Shown here: positions 9,716-22,213 of the stretch, in pieces
Layout of the letters: every line of letters begins with the position of its first letter
Position numbering within the stretch: position 1 is the stretch's first letter
NCBI GenBank assembly: GCA_039519185.1
Contig: CM076847.1
Location: 77,401,747 to 77,465,746, forward strand
Origin: Astragalus membranaceus
Lineage: Eukaryota > Streptophyta > Magnoliopsida > Fabales > Fabaceae
DNA: 64,000 bases
Reading direction: 5' to 3'
Made by a program: the position numbers and the translations under genes
The notes under the pieces: generated by a model
The model's input: the letters and a program-made list of their open reading frames with translations, nothing else
What the model was told of the DNA's origin: nothing
Database searches by the model: none

Positions 9716-10183
9716 AAGAAATGTGATACAAAGAAATACTTACAATGCATATGTGAGAGTATCTTCAATAAACTTATCAACAGATAACTACTAGTCCGAT
9801 CATCCTTTAGTGAACTTCCATTAGGAACAGCTTACTATGACCTGTCAAGCGTCTTCGACAGGTTCTCTTTCCTTCATCAAACTCTTGAAGAATGTGAAAC
9901 CTATTGATGGAGTAAACAATGTCATCAAATAGAGCTATCTAATCTAAATGCTTGCACAAAAGTAAATAACGAATTATTACACAAGGGAGTGCTAAAAGAA
10001 AAAATAATTTTATTCGGCAGGATTCAGATATAGTTTACAATTTCTAGATATCTGTTACATTATGCTACTGTAATTAAGAGTAACAACATTTATTTCCTTA
10101 AACACATACGAAAACATGTGAAACAATTATCCAACTGATCAACCAAAGCAAAAATAGAACGCAATCAAGACGGGGGAAATTAC

Positions 10184-10514
10184 CTACTACATTCCTGACA
10201 GAACCTCTGCATCTCATTTCCCACAAGTGTCGTACTGGCCTTTGACGTCTGCATTTCATTTCCCCCAGATCTGCACCATAGTCTCCCCACCTGTCCTGAC
10301 AAACAGCTTGATTTGACGTACTACAACCTACTCTTGGTTTTTTCCCATTCATACAATCCCAGCTTTCAATATCCCTTTCCACAACTGGAGAAGCATTCCC
10401 AGCAAGCTTTAAGCTAAGGATGCTTGCTTCCTCATTCAAACCATCATCCTCCAGCACAATAACTCTCCTTTTCCTCTCTTCTTCCTTGTTCCACTTAGGA
10501 TTCTCCCAGCACAA
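10184..10514 (-). pseudogene. SPL1/12-like exon 1, copy S3, unit 1
   Basis: The longest open SPL reading: CWENPKWNKEEERKRRVIVLE, LNEEASILSLKLAGNASPVV, GCSTSNQAVCQ, then GADL and GHLWEM-like residues (RHLWEMRC), ending at the GTAG|GTAATT donor. It keeps the ERKRRVIVLEDD stretch lost from S1/S2 and has Cys where they have TGA. The SBP finger start is damaged: DRWGDYG replaces VEDCG, so a zinc ligand is lost. An extra C near 10285 keeps this copy open in unit 1 only. Confidence 0.8.
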
Positions 10515-10672
10515 TAACAGGAAGAAGAGCTGTTAGTTAGAGGAAACACCAGCCACTGGATCCCATACCTAAGAGGAAAAAAACTGTTTTACCACTCCCA
10601 CACCATCTTCCTGCCCTCGCGGCTAGCTATGACCAAACCACCATCACATCCCCGATCATTCAAATTCCATTG

Positions 10673-11075
10673 CAAAGAAATCACCATCCCATCCCCGATC
10701 ATTCAAATTCCATTCCAAAGACCTCTTATCCATAACCCTCAAATCAGAGGAAGCACCCACACCATAAAAATGATAAGCTTCAGCACAAATGACTACCCCT
10801 AAATTAAATTAAATTACAAAATTAGTAGCTTGAATCACAGTCAATTAGCCTCAGCTCATCCCCAACAGACGAGAAAGAGCACACGCACGCAACCATGGTT
10901 CCAATTAAGGGCAACCCAGATTCATCCAAGCTTGCAGTCTCCATTTCCACCACTGGAGAAGAACTCCGAATCCTTCCAATTCCATTCCAAAGACCTCTTC
11001 TTCATACCCCTCAAATCAGAGGCAACACCCACGCCATAAAAATGATAAGCTTCAGCACCGAAATTTAGCCTCCAT
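10673..11075 (-). pseudogene. SPL1/12-like exon 1, two 5' fragments, unit 1
   Basis: Two partial copies of the N-terminal exon region (ATTCCATTCCAAAGACCTCTT ... AAAAATGATAAGCTTCAGC on the plus strand) lie at about 10673-10790 and 10960-11075. The second reaches the former ATG (CCTCCAT ending at 11075). They are separated by the SPL-upstream module. Copies start near 22371, 34049 and 45728. Confidence 0.6.
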
Positions 11076-11459
11076 GATCGCAACCCAAAACTCCTCAACA
11101 CAAATTACTACCCCTAAATTAAGTTAAAGTTCGAAATTAGCAGCTTGAAAGACAATGAATTAGCCTCAGAATTCATCCCCAACAGTTGAGAAAGAGCACG
11201 CGCACCCAACCATGGTTCCAATTAAGGGAAACGTACACAGCTAATTAGAGGCAACAAATCACCAACCATTCCAAATTTCCCAAGTCAACTACTGTAACAG
11301 AAACCAAGCTCAGCTCAGAGTACAGAGAAACAAACTCTTCCTTCCTATTTTAATAAAAAACATGGGAAAAAAATTAAAAAAAGAAAAACGAGAGATGGAG
11401 ACTAAAATTATGATACCTTTCATGGTCCATTTCCTTCCTCCCAATGTCGCTATCCTGGT

Positions 11460-11870
11460 GGTTCTCCAAAATTGGTTCTCAAAAGCCAAGTCTAGATAAA
11501 TGGTTTGAAAGAGTAAAATTCTATAAACTAACAAAGATTTTAGAAAGGGCATGAAAAAAGCTTTTGAGAATAACATTTTTTACATAAGATAGAAAATTAA
11601 TGTTTCAAAAAAGAAAGAAAACAATTTCCAAAAATTGGTTCTCAAAAACCTAGTTTTGAAACAGAGATTGAAAAGTAAAACTTTCTAAGAGAAAAAATGA
11701 TACAAACAAAGTTTTTGAGAACAGGTTTTAACAGAAGACAAAAAAATAAAGTTTTAAAAAATAATTAGGAGTAACCGAAAAGAAGTTCAAAAATTTAGTT
11801 TCGAAAAATGGTTTCAAAAAGTAAAATTTTATAAACTAAAAAAGACTTAGAAAGAATCTAAAAAAAATTA
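11460..11870. repeat. ~172-bp satellite, block e, unit 1
   Basis: Two to three monomers fused to an RD-exon stub with donor at about 11414-11460. Copies: about 23157-23568, 34836-35246 and 46514-46925. Confidence 0.65.
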
Positions 11871-12389
11871 TGAGTTAAGAATGCATATTTGTCTGATGAT
11901 CTTTTACTGAATTTCCATTAGGAAAAGCTTATTATGACATGCCAAGCGTCTTTGATAGATTCTCTTTCCTTCCTCAAACTCTTGAAAACTGTGAAACCTA
12001 TTGAAGGAGTAAAGAATGTCATGAAATAGAGTTGTCCACTCTAAATGCTTGCATAAAAGTTAATAACAAATTATTACACAGGGGAATGCTAAAATAAATA
12101 AAATAATTATATTTAGTCCTTATTTAGATATAGTTTACAATTTTCTGATATCTGATACATTTGGTATTTGTAACTAATAGCAGCAGCATTTATTTCCTTG
12201 AACACGTGAAAACATGTCAAACAATTATCCAATTGATCAACCAAAACAAAAATAGAAAGCAATTAAAAATGGGAAAATTACCTACCAAATTCCTGACACT
12301 GACTGAACCTCTGAATTTCATTTTCCAACAAGTGCCCTTTCCAGGGTGGGCAGGCTCACATAGCAACCAGGGTTCCAATTAAGAGCAAC

Positions 12390-12769
12390 TGATAGATACC
12401 AGAATTCCTCATCACTCAATAGAACAATTAAACCCGTATATTAATGGTGGTAAACGGAAATTACAACCTAAATGATAAACTAGGCAATTCGAGAAGCCTA
12501 GGGTCTCCCAGAAGGCTCTATAGAGGCCTAATCTCTCCCAAAGGAATAACTTCCCAAATTCATACTTGCTTCCCCTAATAACTGAACAATACAATATATA
12601 CAACAAAAGACAGCCCCTGACAGTTACTACAACACAAAAGTAACCGCCCACAAGATAGTAACCGCCAACCAGACAATAACCGCCCAATATATTTATTTAA
12701 TATTTTAATACCCTATCATTACTCGCCCCATAAACATTCACCTTGTCCTCAAGGTGAAGATAACAATGA
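12390..12769 (-). mobile_element. Truncated Ty3/gypsy 3' end (LTR 12390-12718 plus pol tail), unit 1/2 junction
   Basis: A 329-bp LTR with matching termini TGATAG...CTATCA, read on the minus strand. It is preceded by 51 bp (12719-12769) of internal sequence that encodes HLEDKVNVYGASNDR, the LEDKV-type end of plant Ty3/gypsy pol, and a purine-rich ATGGGGCGAGTAA tract. Everything further upstream is missing: the break at 12769/12770 is the boundary between array units. On the other side the LTR sits in the SPL-upstream module (CAATTAAGAGCAAC). There is no second LTR, so this was a solo 3' end when the array formed. Confidence 0.85.
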
Positions 12770-12893
12770 CAAAATAGAAACGGAGAAATGCCTTCAAATC
12801 ACAATCAATTACTCAAAGAGAAAATAGAGAACGAAGCAACTAGAAAGAATTAAAAAAAATAAAAAAGAAAGACGGAGACTAAAATTATGATAC

Positions 12894-13050
12894 CTGTCAT
12901 GATCCTTTTCGTTCCTCTCCCAGTCCCTATCCCGGCGTCGATCCCTTTCTTTCATCCCATCCCGATCTCTGCCTATCTCCTTCTCTCCTTTCGTTTCTTT
13001 GTCTCCCTCCTTTTTTTTGAAGATTCTTTATCATAATCACAAGATTCACA
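12894..13050 (-). pseudogene. RD/RE-rich exon, unit 2 (frameshifted)
   Basis: Same exon as in unit 1, but the T-run near 13010-13018 is one base longer, which breaks the frame. The donor-side exon end reads CATGATCC on the plus strand in units 2-5, against CATGGTCC in unit 1 and both flanks. Confidence 0.65.
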
Positions 13051-13502
13051 CTGCCTAAATAGAAACAGAGAAATACCTTCAATCACAATCAATTACTCAA
13101 AGAGAAAAGGGGGGAAAAGATCTTTCTATAGTAGACAGTAGCTTGTAGACTGAAAGAGGTTGTAATATATCGAACCCTAACTATTTAGATATAGTTTACA
13201 ATTTTCTGATATCTGTTACTTTTGGTATTTGTAATTATTAATAGCAAAAGCATTTATTTCCTAAAACACATGAAAACATGTCAAGCACTTATCCAATTGA
13301 TCAACCAAAGCAAATATAGAGACCAATCAAGAATGGGAAATTTACCTACTACATTGCTGACCGAACATTTGCATTTCATGTCCCACAAGTGCCCTTCACG
13401 ATCAATTAGCGTTTCTGGACTCTTGTCCTTCACAGTCAATTAGCCTCAGTCCATCCCCTACAGTCCGGAAAGAGCACATGCTAACAACCATGGTTCCGAT
13501 TA

Positions 13503-14125
13503 ACAGCAACCCTTGCCTTTGTAGATGAAACCATGATTTGTGCAGACTGGCCTTAAGCCCTGCGAAGGATGAAGCTTTTAATAATTGATATTAACATGTA
13601 AAGACACAAACTGGAAGGCCTTTTTTGGTACAAAAGTTCAATTATTCCCGAAAAAATTAAATTGTCAATCAAATTAGTTTTTGAGGAGGATTAAAATGTC
13701 CCTAAAAAGGACTAGTTTAATCAACATTTGAGGACCAAATTTCTACTTTTCCTTTATACAACTCTTCCTGTTTTTTCTCAATCACTAGTTTGGATATTGC
13801 TCTTTAATAAAATAAACAAGGTTTGCTTAAACGTGAAAAGTTAAGAATATGAAGTGCTTACAGTCCACCAACATGGTGTCAATAGCAAGTCCTCCATTGG
13901 TGTGGTCGTGAATAACCAGATCGCCATCATACCATAGCTACATTCCAGTATAGTTTTTAGCACAAGGGATAAGTCCAAGTGAGAAAAGTGTCCTCCACCA
14001 CATAGATAGAAAGCAACATCCTAAGGAACAAGCTTCCCTTTCTCTCATCCCTGCAGAATCCCCCACATTCCATTGTACCCTCTTTCATAGATCTTTCCCT
14101 CGGGTAAGGTACTCTCTCATAGATA
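13503..14125 (-). pseudogene. ABCB1-like fragment A1, unit 2
   Basis: Copy of the unit 1 fragment: exon from 13862 with a GTAAGC donor, and a linker-exon piece 13503-13559. The intron is one base shorter in an A-run. Confidence 0.7.
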
Positions 14126-15477
14126 AAGCGTTTGAAAAAGTAAAACTTCTAAATTAAAAAAGATTCAGAAAGGATATAAAAACAAAGTTTTTGAGAACAA
14201 AAGTTTTTAACATAAAATCTAAAAACAAAGTTTGAAACACATACGAGCAACAATAGACGTTTAAAAAAAGATTCAAAAAATGCTTTTGAGAACCACATTC
14301 TTATAAAATAAGAAAACAAAGATTCAAAAAAAATGTTTAAAAAAGTATATAAAGACAAGTTTCAAAAGTTAGTTCTCAAAAACCTACTTTCAAAATAGTT
14401 TAAAACAATAAATTTTCTAAATAAGAAAAGATTTAGAAAGGGTCGACAAAACAGTTTTCGAAAACAAAAGTTTTTGACAGAAGATACAAATGCAACATTT
14501 CAAAAGAAAATTGAAATTGAAATGAGTATATAAAAACCAATTTCAAAAAAGTGGTGTATAAGGTTGGGTCCAAAAATTGGTTTCCCAAAAACTAGTTTTG
14601 ATCAAGAGTTTGAAAAGGTGAAATTTTTTTAATGAGAAAAGATTTAGAAGGGATCTACAAACAAAAGTTTTTTGAGAACAGAAGTTTTTAAAAGAACATA
14701 TAAAACATTGGTTCAAAAACAAACTGAATATAAAAACTAGTTTCAAAAGATGGTTCAATAAACCTAATCTAGATAAATGGTTTAAAAAAGCAAAACTTTA
14801 TAAACTAAAAAACATATAAAGGGTCTAAAAAAGGTTATTTCAACACAAAATTTCTAACATAAAATATCAAAAAAAAATTCAAAAACAAGTAACTAAAATA
14901 GCAAAAACAAGTTCCAAAAATTACTCTCAAAAATCTAGTTTTTATTAAGAGTTTAGAAAAAAGTGAAATTTTCTAAATGAGAAATAATCAAGCAGATCAA
15001 GCTAGTTCCACCGGGGCTCTAGCTCCAAGGATAGTGATTCAAAGAAATACTTACAATGCATATTTGAGAGTATCTTCAATAAACTTATCAACAGATAACT
15101 ACTAGTCAGATCATTCTTTAGTGAACTTCCAATAGGAACAGCTTACTATGACTTGTCAAGCGTCTTCAACAGGTTCTCTATCCTTCATCAAACTCTATTG
15201 TGAAACCTATTGATGGAGTAAAGAATGTCATCAAACAGAGTTGTCTATTCTAAATGCTTTCACAAAAGTAAACAACAATTATTACAAGGGGTGCTAAAAG
15301 AAATAAATGATTATATTCGGAAAGATTCAGATATAGTATACAATTTTCAGATGTTAACTTTTGGCATTGTAATTAAAAGCAACAGAATTTATTTCCATAA
15401 ACACATAAAAACATGTCAAACAGTTATCCAACTGATCAACCAAAGCAAAAATAGAAAGTAATCAAGGGGAATATTAC

Positions 15478-15882
15478 CTACTACATTGCTGATAGAACCT
15501 CTGCATTTCATTTCCCACAAGTGCCCTACTGGCCTTAAACAACTGCATTTCATTTCCTTCAGATTTGCACCACAGTCCTCCACCTGGCAAAGAGCTCGAT
15601 CTGACATACTTCATCCTACTATTGGTTTTTTGTCATTCATACCATCCCAGCTTGCATGCTCCCTTTCCACCACTGGAGAGGCAATCCCAGCAAGCTTTAA
15701 GCTAAGGATACCCGCTTCCTCATTCAAACCATCATCCTCCAGCACACCAACTCCCATTTTGGAGAAGCACTCCCAATCATTCCAATTCCATTCCAAAGAC
15801 CTCTTCTCCATACCCCTCAAATCAGAGGAAGCACCCACGTCATAAAAATGATAAGCTTCAGCATCGAAAATTTAGCCTCCAT
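15478..15882 (-). pseudogene. SPL1/12-like exon 1, copy S1, unit 2
   Basis: Same decayed exon with the same TGA and donor. One extra A in an A-run near 15870 changes the frame next to the former start. Cys-Leu-Arg-Pro replaces Cys-Leu-Met-Pro, as in units 3-5. Confidence 0.75.
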
Positions 15883-17176
15883 GATCGCAACTCAAAACTC
15901 TTCAACACAAATTACTACCCCTGAATTAAGTTAAAGTTCGAAATTAGCATATTGAATGACAATCAAATTAGCCTCAGAATTCATCCCCAACAGTTGAGAA
16001 AGAGCACGCCCACCCAACCATGGCTCCAATTAAGGCAACCTACACGGCTAATTAGGGGCAACAAATCACCAACCATTCCAAATATCCCAACTCAACTACT
16101 GCAACAGAAACCATGCTCAGCTCAGAGTACAGAGAAACAAACTCTTCCTTCCTATTTTAATAAAATATTATATTAAAAAAATACGGGAAAAAAATTAAAA
16201 AAAGAAAAACGAGAGATGGAGACTAAAATTATGATACCTGTCATGGTCCATTTCCCTTCTCCCAATGTCGCTATCCTGGTGGTTCTCAAAAGCCAAGTCT
16301 AGAAAAATGGTTTGAAAGAGTAAAATTTTATAAACAAACAAAGATTTTAGAAAGGGCATGAAAAAAAGCTTTTGAGAATAACATTTTTTACATAAAGATA
16401 GAAAATTAATGTTTCAAAAAAGAAAGAAAAAACAATTTCCAAAAATTGGTTCTCAAAAACCTAGTTTTGAAACAGAGAATGAAAAAGTAAAATTTTCTAA
16501 GAGAAAAAATGATTTAGAAAGAACCTACAAACAAAGTTTTTGAGAACAACAGTTTTTAACAGAAGACAAAAAAATAAAGTTTTAAAAAATAAATAGGAAT
16601 AACTGAAAATTAGTTCAAAAATAAGTGCACAAAAATCTAGTTTCGATAAATGGTTTCAAAAAGTAAAATTTTATAAACTAAAAAGACTTAGAAAGTATCT
16701 AAAAAAAAATCTGAGTTAAGAATGCATATTTGTCTGATCATCCTTTACTGAATTTCCCTTAGGAAAAGCTTATCATGACCTGCCAAGCGTCCTCGATAGG
16801 TCCTCTTTCCTTCCTCAAACTTGAAATATGAGAAACCTATTGAAGGAGTAAAGAATCTCATGAAATAGAGTTGTCCACTCTGAATGCTTGCATAAAAGTT
16901 ACTAACAAATTATTACACAGGGGAATGCTAAAATAAATAAAATAATTATATTTAGTCATTATTTAGATATAGTTTACAATTTTCTGATATCTGTTACATT
17001 TTGGTATTTGTAATTAATAGCAGCAGCATTTATTTCCTTGAACACGTGAAAACATGTCCAACTGATCAACCAAAACAAAAATAGAAAGCAATTAAGAATG
17101 GGAAAATTACCTACCAAATTGCTAACAAAACCTCTGAATATCATTTTCCCACAAGTGCCCATCACAATCAATTAGC

Positions 17177-17600
17177 CTACTACATTGCTGATAGAACCTC
17201 TGCATTGCTGATAGAACCTCTGCATTTCATTTCCCACAAGTGCCCTACTGGCCTTAAACAACTGCATTTCATTTCCTTCAGATTTGCACCACAGTCCTCC
17301 ACCTGACAAAGAGCTCGATCTGACATACTTCATCCTACTATTGGTTTTTTGTCATTCATACCATCCCAGCTTGCATGCTCCCTTTCCACCACTGGAGAGG
17401 CAATCCCAGCAAGCTTTAAGCTAAGGATACCCGCTTCCCCATTCAAACCATCATCCTCCAGCACACCAACTCCTGTTTTGGAGAAGCACTCCCAATCATT
17501 CCAATTCCATTCCAAAGACCTCTTTTCCATACCCCTCAAATCAGAGGAAGCACCCACGTCATAAAAATGATAAGCTTCAGCATCGAAATTTAGCCTCCAT
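17177..17600 (-). pseudogene. SPL1/12-like exon 1, copy S2, unit 2
   Basis: Same as unit 1 S2, including the ~20-bp duplication and the NGEAG variant. Confidence 0.7.
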
Positions 17601-19534
17601 GATTAGCATCTTGAATGACAATCAAATTAGCCTCAGAACACATCCCCAACAGTTGAGAAAGAGAACGCCCAGCCAACCATGGTTCCAATTAAGGGCAACC
17701 TACACGGCTAACTAGGGGCAACAAATCACCAACCATTCCAAATATCCCAAGTCAACTACTGTAACAGAAACCATGCTCAGCTCAGAGTACAGAGAAACAA
17801 ACTCTTCCTTCCTATTTTAATACAATACTATATTAAAAAAATACGGGAAAAAAATTAAAAAAGAAAAACGAGAGATGGAGACTAAAATTATGATACCTGT
17901 CATGGTCCATTTCCCTTCTCCCAATGTCGCTATCCTGGTGGTTCTCAAAAGCCAAGTCTAGAAAAATGGTTTGAAAGAGTAAAATTTTATAAACAAACAA
18001 AGAGATTTTAGAAAGGGCATGAAAAAAGCTTTTGAGAATAACATTTTTTACATAAATAGAAAAATTAATATTTCAAAAAAGAAAGAAAAAACAATTTCCA
18101 AAAATTGGTTCTCAAAAACCTAGTTTTGAAACAGAGAATGAAAAAGTAAAATTTTCTAAGAGAAAAAATGATTTAGAAAGAACCTACAAACAAAGTTTTT
18201 GAGAACAACAGTTTTTAACAGAAGACAAAAAAATAAAGTTTTAAAAAATAAATAGGAATAACTGAAAATTAGTTCAAAAATAAGTGCACAAAAATCTAGT
18301 TTCGATAAATGGTTTCAAAAAGTAAAATTTTATAAACTAAAAGACTTAGAAAGTATCTAAAAAAAATTCCGAGTTAAGAATGCATATTTGTCTGATCATC
18401 CTTTACTGAATTTCCATTAGGAAAAGCTTATCATGACCTGCCAAGCGTCCTCGATAGGTCCTCTTTCCTTCCTCAAACTCTTGAAATATGAGAAACCTAT
18501 TGAAGGAGTAAAGAATGTCATGAAATAGAGTTGTCCACTCTGAATGCTTGCATAAAAGTTACTAACAAATTATTACACAGGGGAATGCTAAAATAAATAA
18601 AATAATTATATTTAGTCGTTATTTAGATATAGTTTACAATTTTCTGATATCTGTTACATTTTGGTATTTGTAATTAATAGCAGCAGCATTTATTTCCTTG
18701 AACACGTGAAAACATGTCAAACAATTATCCAACTGATCAACCAAAACAAAAATAGAAAGCAATTAAGAATGGGAAAATTACCTACCAAATTGCTAACAAA
18801 ACCTCTGAATATCATTTTCCCACAAGTGCCCTTCACAATCAATTAGCCTTTCTAATTCTGGACTCCTGCCCTTTACAGTCAATTAGCCTCAGTACATCCC
18901 CTACAGTCCAGAAAGAGCACGGGTAACCCACATAGCAAATTAGAAGCAACAAATCACCAACCATTCCATACTTCCCAAGTCACACCCCCTGTAACAGAAA
19001 CCTATATCAGTTCAGAGTACAGAGAAACTAAACCTTCCTTACTATGTCAAAAAAAAGTATTAAAAATCACTGGAGAAAAAATTAAAAAGGAAAAAAGGAA
19101 GGAGACTAAAATTATGATACCTGTCATGGTGATGCTGATCCCAAGAGTATAGTTTCTCAAAGGGAAGAGATCTTTAATACGACACGAACAGTAAGAATAA
19201 GGAAGGTGCCAACAAAAATTCCTATCACCACACCCACATGTTTTTTATTTTGCCCAGTTCTTACACTTCGTTTCATACCATTTAGCGGTCTGTTTATCAA
19301 ATTGTGGTGGCAAACTCACCAGGCTCTTGGCTCAAAAGTCTTGTCTGTTGTCTCATCCATCTAAGCTTCAATGTCATAACATCAAAGCCATCTAGCAAAA
19401 CTAGTCCTGTGATTACACAAACCACATTGGTTTTACTTTTTTACCCATCACAAACTCTTAATAATAAACAAGTTAAACTGAATACAATAAATCTTATTTT
19501 TTAAGGACATCTCATGAATGAGTTCATTGCATAC

Positions 19535-20440
19535 CAAAAGAAGGATCATAGAATCTCTCAATGGGGGACAAAACTGTACTCTTTCCCGAGCCGCTACTAC
19601 CCACCAAAGCAATGGTATTTCCAGCAGGCACATTCAAGGAGGGTTTGTAAAGGATCAGAACCTCATACCTTGATGGGTATGAAAAGTTTAAGTTTTCCAG
19701 CTCCACTAGTCCTGTTATAGTCTCTTAACTCCAAACCAGATTCACCCCTTTTGTGTATACTTGAATTGTGACCAACAACATGGAAGTTTTCTGCAACAGC
19801 AACTCTTGCCTTTGTAAACGCAACCATGATTCGTGCAGACTGGCCATAAGCCCTGCGGAGAATGAAATTCTTACTAGTTGAGATTAAACAAGTAAAGACA
19901 CAAACTAACAGACCTATTTGGTCCAAAAGGTCAATTATTTCCGAAAAATTTAAAATGTCAATCAAATTAGTTTTTGAGGAGGATTAAAATGTCCCTAAAA
20001 AGGACTAGTTTAATCAACATTTGTGGACCAAACTTATACTTTTCCTTTATACACTCTTCGTGTTTTTTCCCATTCACTAGTTTGGACTTTGTTCTTTAAT
20101 ATGATAAACAAGGTTTGCTAAAACGAGAAAAATTAAGAAAATAAAGTGCTTACAATCCACCTACATGGTGTCCATAGAATGTCCTCCACTGGTGTGGTGG
20201 TTAATAACCAGATCGCCATCATACCATAGCTAGATTGCAGTACAGTTTTTAGCATAAAGGATAAGTCCAAGTGAGAAGAGTGTCTGCCACCACATAGATA
20301 GAAAGCAACGCAAAGCAACACCCTAAGGAACAAGCTTCCCTTTCCCTGCATTCCCACCCAGCCAACAATAGCGTCCCTGCAGAATCCCCCACATCCAACA
20401 GTACCCTCTTTCATAGATCTTTCCCTCGGGTAAGGTACTC
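19535..20440 (-). pseudogene. ABCB1-like exons A2, unit 2
   Basis: Same fragment with the same A insertion and stop. It differs from units 1, 3 and 4 at several bases, including FTKARV for FRKARV, and a CACATTCAAGG that it shares with the right-flank ABCB copy. Confidence 0.8.
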
Positions 20441-21883
20441 GTTCATAGATAAATCATTTGAAAAAGTAATACAAAAGATTCAGAAAGATTAAAAAAGAAT
20501 ATAAAAGAAAAGATATAATAAATTTTTGAGAACAAAAGTTCTTAACATAAAAAAGATTCAGAAAGGATCTAAAAACAAAGTTTTTGAGAACAAAAGTTTT
20601 TAACATAAAATCTCGAAAACAAAGTGAGAAGAATATATAATAATAAGCTTCAAAAATCAGTTCTAAAAAGGAATTTACTTAGATACACCCTAGGTACTGG
20701 TGGTGTTGTACTTTAAAGAAAAAGTAGGAAAGTTGCCACTAACCACCGGGCAGTTGTATTGGTACAAATGTAATTTTATTGTTTTTTAAAAAAAGGGGGT
20801 TTGGTAATGTAACAAAGTATTGCTCTTCTAAAACACCTAGCTTAGAAAAATGGTTTGAAAAATTATAATTTTATAAACAAAAAAGATTTAGAAAGTATCT
20901 AAAACAAGCTTTTGAGAACAAAACTTTTTAACATAAGATATAAAAACAAAGTTTGAAACACAAAAAATCTAAGAAACTGTATAAAAACAAACTTCCAAAA
21001 TCGGTTCCCAAAAACTTAGGCTAGATAAAATGTTTGAAAGAGTACATTTTTATACACTAAAAACGATTGAGAAAGGGTCTGAAAAAAAGGTTTTTGAGAA
21101 CCACGTTATTATAAAATAGGAAAACAAAGTATCAAAAAAAGTTTAAAAAATTATATAAAGACCAATTCCAAAAATTAGTTCTCAAAAACCTACTTGTAAC
21201 ACATTTTAAAAACATTAAATTTTCTTAATAAAAAAAGAATTACAAAGGATCTACAAAAAAGTTTTCGAGAACAGAAGTTCTTAATAGAAGAAACAGAACC
21301 AGTTTCAAAAGATGGTTCAATAAACCTAGTCTAGAAAAATTGTTTGAAAAAGTAAAACTTCATAAACTAAATGATTTAGAAAGGGTCTAAAAAAAACAAG
21401 TTCCAAAAATGATTCTAAAAATGTGATACAAAGAAATACTTACAATGCATATGTGAGAGTATCTTCAATAAACTTATCAACAGATAACTACTAGTCCGAT
21501 CATCCTTTAGTGAACTTCCATTAGGAACAGCTTACTATGACCTGTCAAGCGTCTTCGACAGGTTCTCTTTCCTTCATCAAACTCTTGAAGAATGTGAAAC
21601 CTATTGATGGAGTAAACAATGTCATCAAATAGAGCTATCTAATCTAAATGCTTGCACAAAAGTAAATAACGAATTATTACACAAGGGAGTGCTAAAAGAA
21701 AAAATAATTTTATTCGGCAGGATTCAGATATAGTTTACAATTTCTAGATATCTGTTACATTATGCTACTGTAATTAAGAGTAACAACATTTATTTCCTTA
21801 AACACATACGAAAACATGTGAAACAATTATCCAACTGATCAACCAAAGCAAAAATAGAACGCAATCAAGACGGGGGAAATTAC

Positions 21884-22213
21884 CTACTACATTCCTGACA
21901 GAACCTCTGCATCTCATTTCCCACAAGTGTCGTACTGGCCTTTGACGTCTGCATTTCATTTCCCTCAGATCTGCACCATAGTCTCCCACCTGACCTGACA
22001 AACAGCTTGATTTGACGTACTACAACCTACTCTTGGTTTTTTCCCATTCATACAATCCCAGCTTTCAATATCCCTTTCCACAACTGGAGAAGCATTCCCA
22101 GCAAGCTTTAAGCTAAGGATGCTTGCTTCCTCATTCAAACCATCATCCTCCAGCACAATAACTCTCCTTTTCCTCTCTTCTTCCTTGTTCCACTTAGGAT
22201 TCTCCCAGCACAA
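21884..22213 (-). pseudogene. SPL1/12-like exon 1, copy S3, unit 2
   Basis: Same exon, one C shorter near 21983, so the reading frame breaks at the SBP start (AVCQVRWETM). It has CCCTCAGAT where the other units read CCCCCAGAT. Confidence 0.75.

Larger units (their letters stand above)
991..12769 (-). repeat. Tandem array unit 1 (11,779 bp)
   Basis: First full unit of the array. It starts at CAAAATAGAAACGG, in the intron just upstream of the RD-exon acceptor, and ends at the truncated pol end attached to an LTR. Order on the plus axis: RD exon (1115-1270), SPL exon-end stub (about 1563), ABCB fragments (1722-2340), satellite (2345-3290), SPL S1 (3779-4182), satellite (4580-5010), SPL S2 (5475-5898), satellite (6240-6668), SPL stub (about 7081), ABCB exons (7835-8740), satellite (8752-9715), SPL S3 (10184-10514), SPL 5' pieces (10673-11075), satellite (11460-11870), SPL stub (about 12289), LTR (12390-12718). 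It is about 81 bp longer than unit 2, the extra bases lying near 2460-2570. All gene pieces are minus-strand, so the unit is given that orientation. Confidence 0.9.

Noticed and set aside
12412..12687. 91-aa minus-strand ORF MGGYCLVGGYYLVGGYFC...
   Set aside because: It lies entirely inside the 329-bp LTR; the repeats reflect GGCGGTTA-type LTR sequence and not a coding region.
991..12769. Whole 11.7-kb unit as an autonomous transposable element
   Set aside because: No transposase, helicase or reverse transcriptase and no terminal repeats or target duplications at unit ends. Units abut directly, as in tandem duplication.
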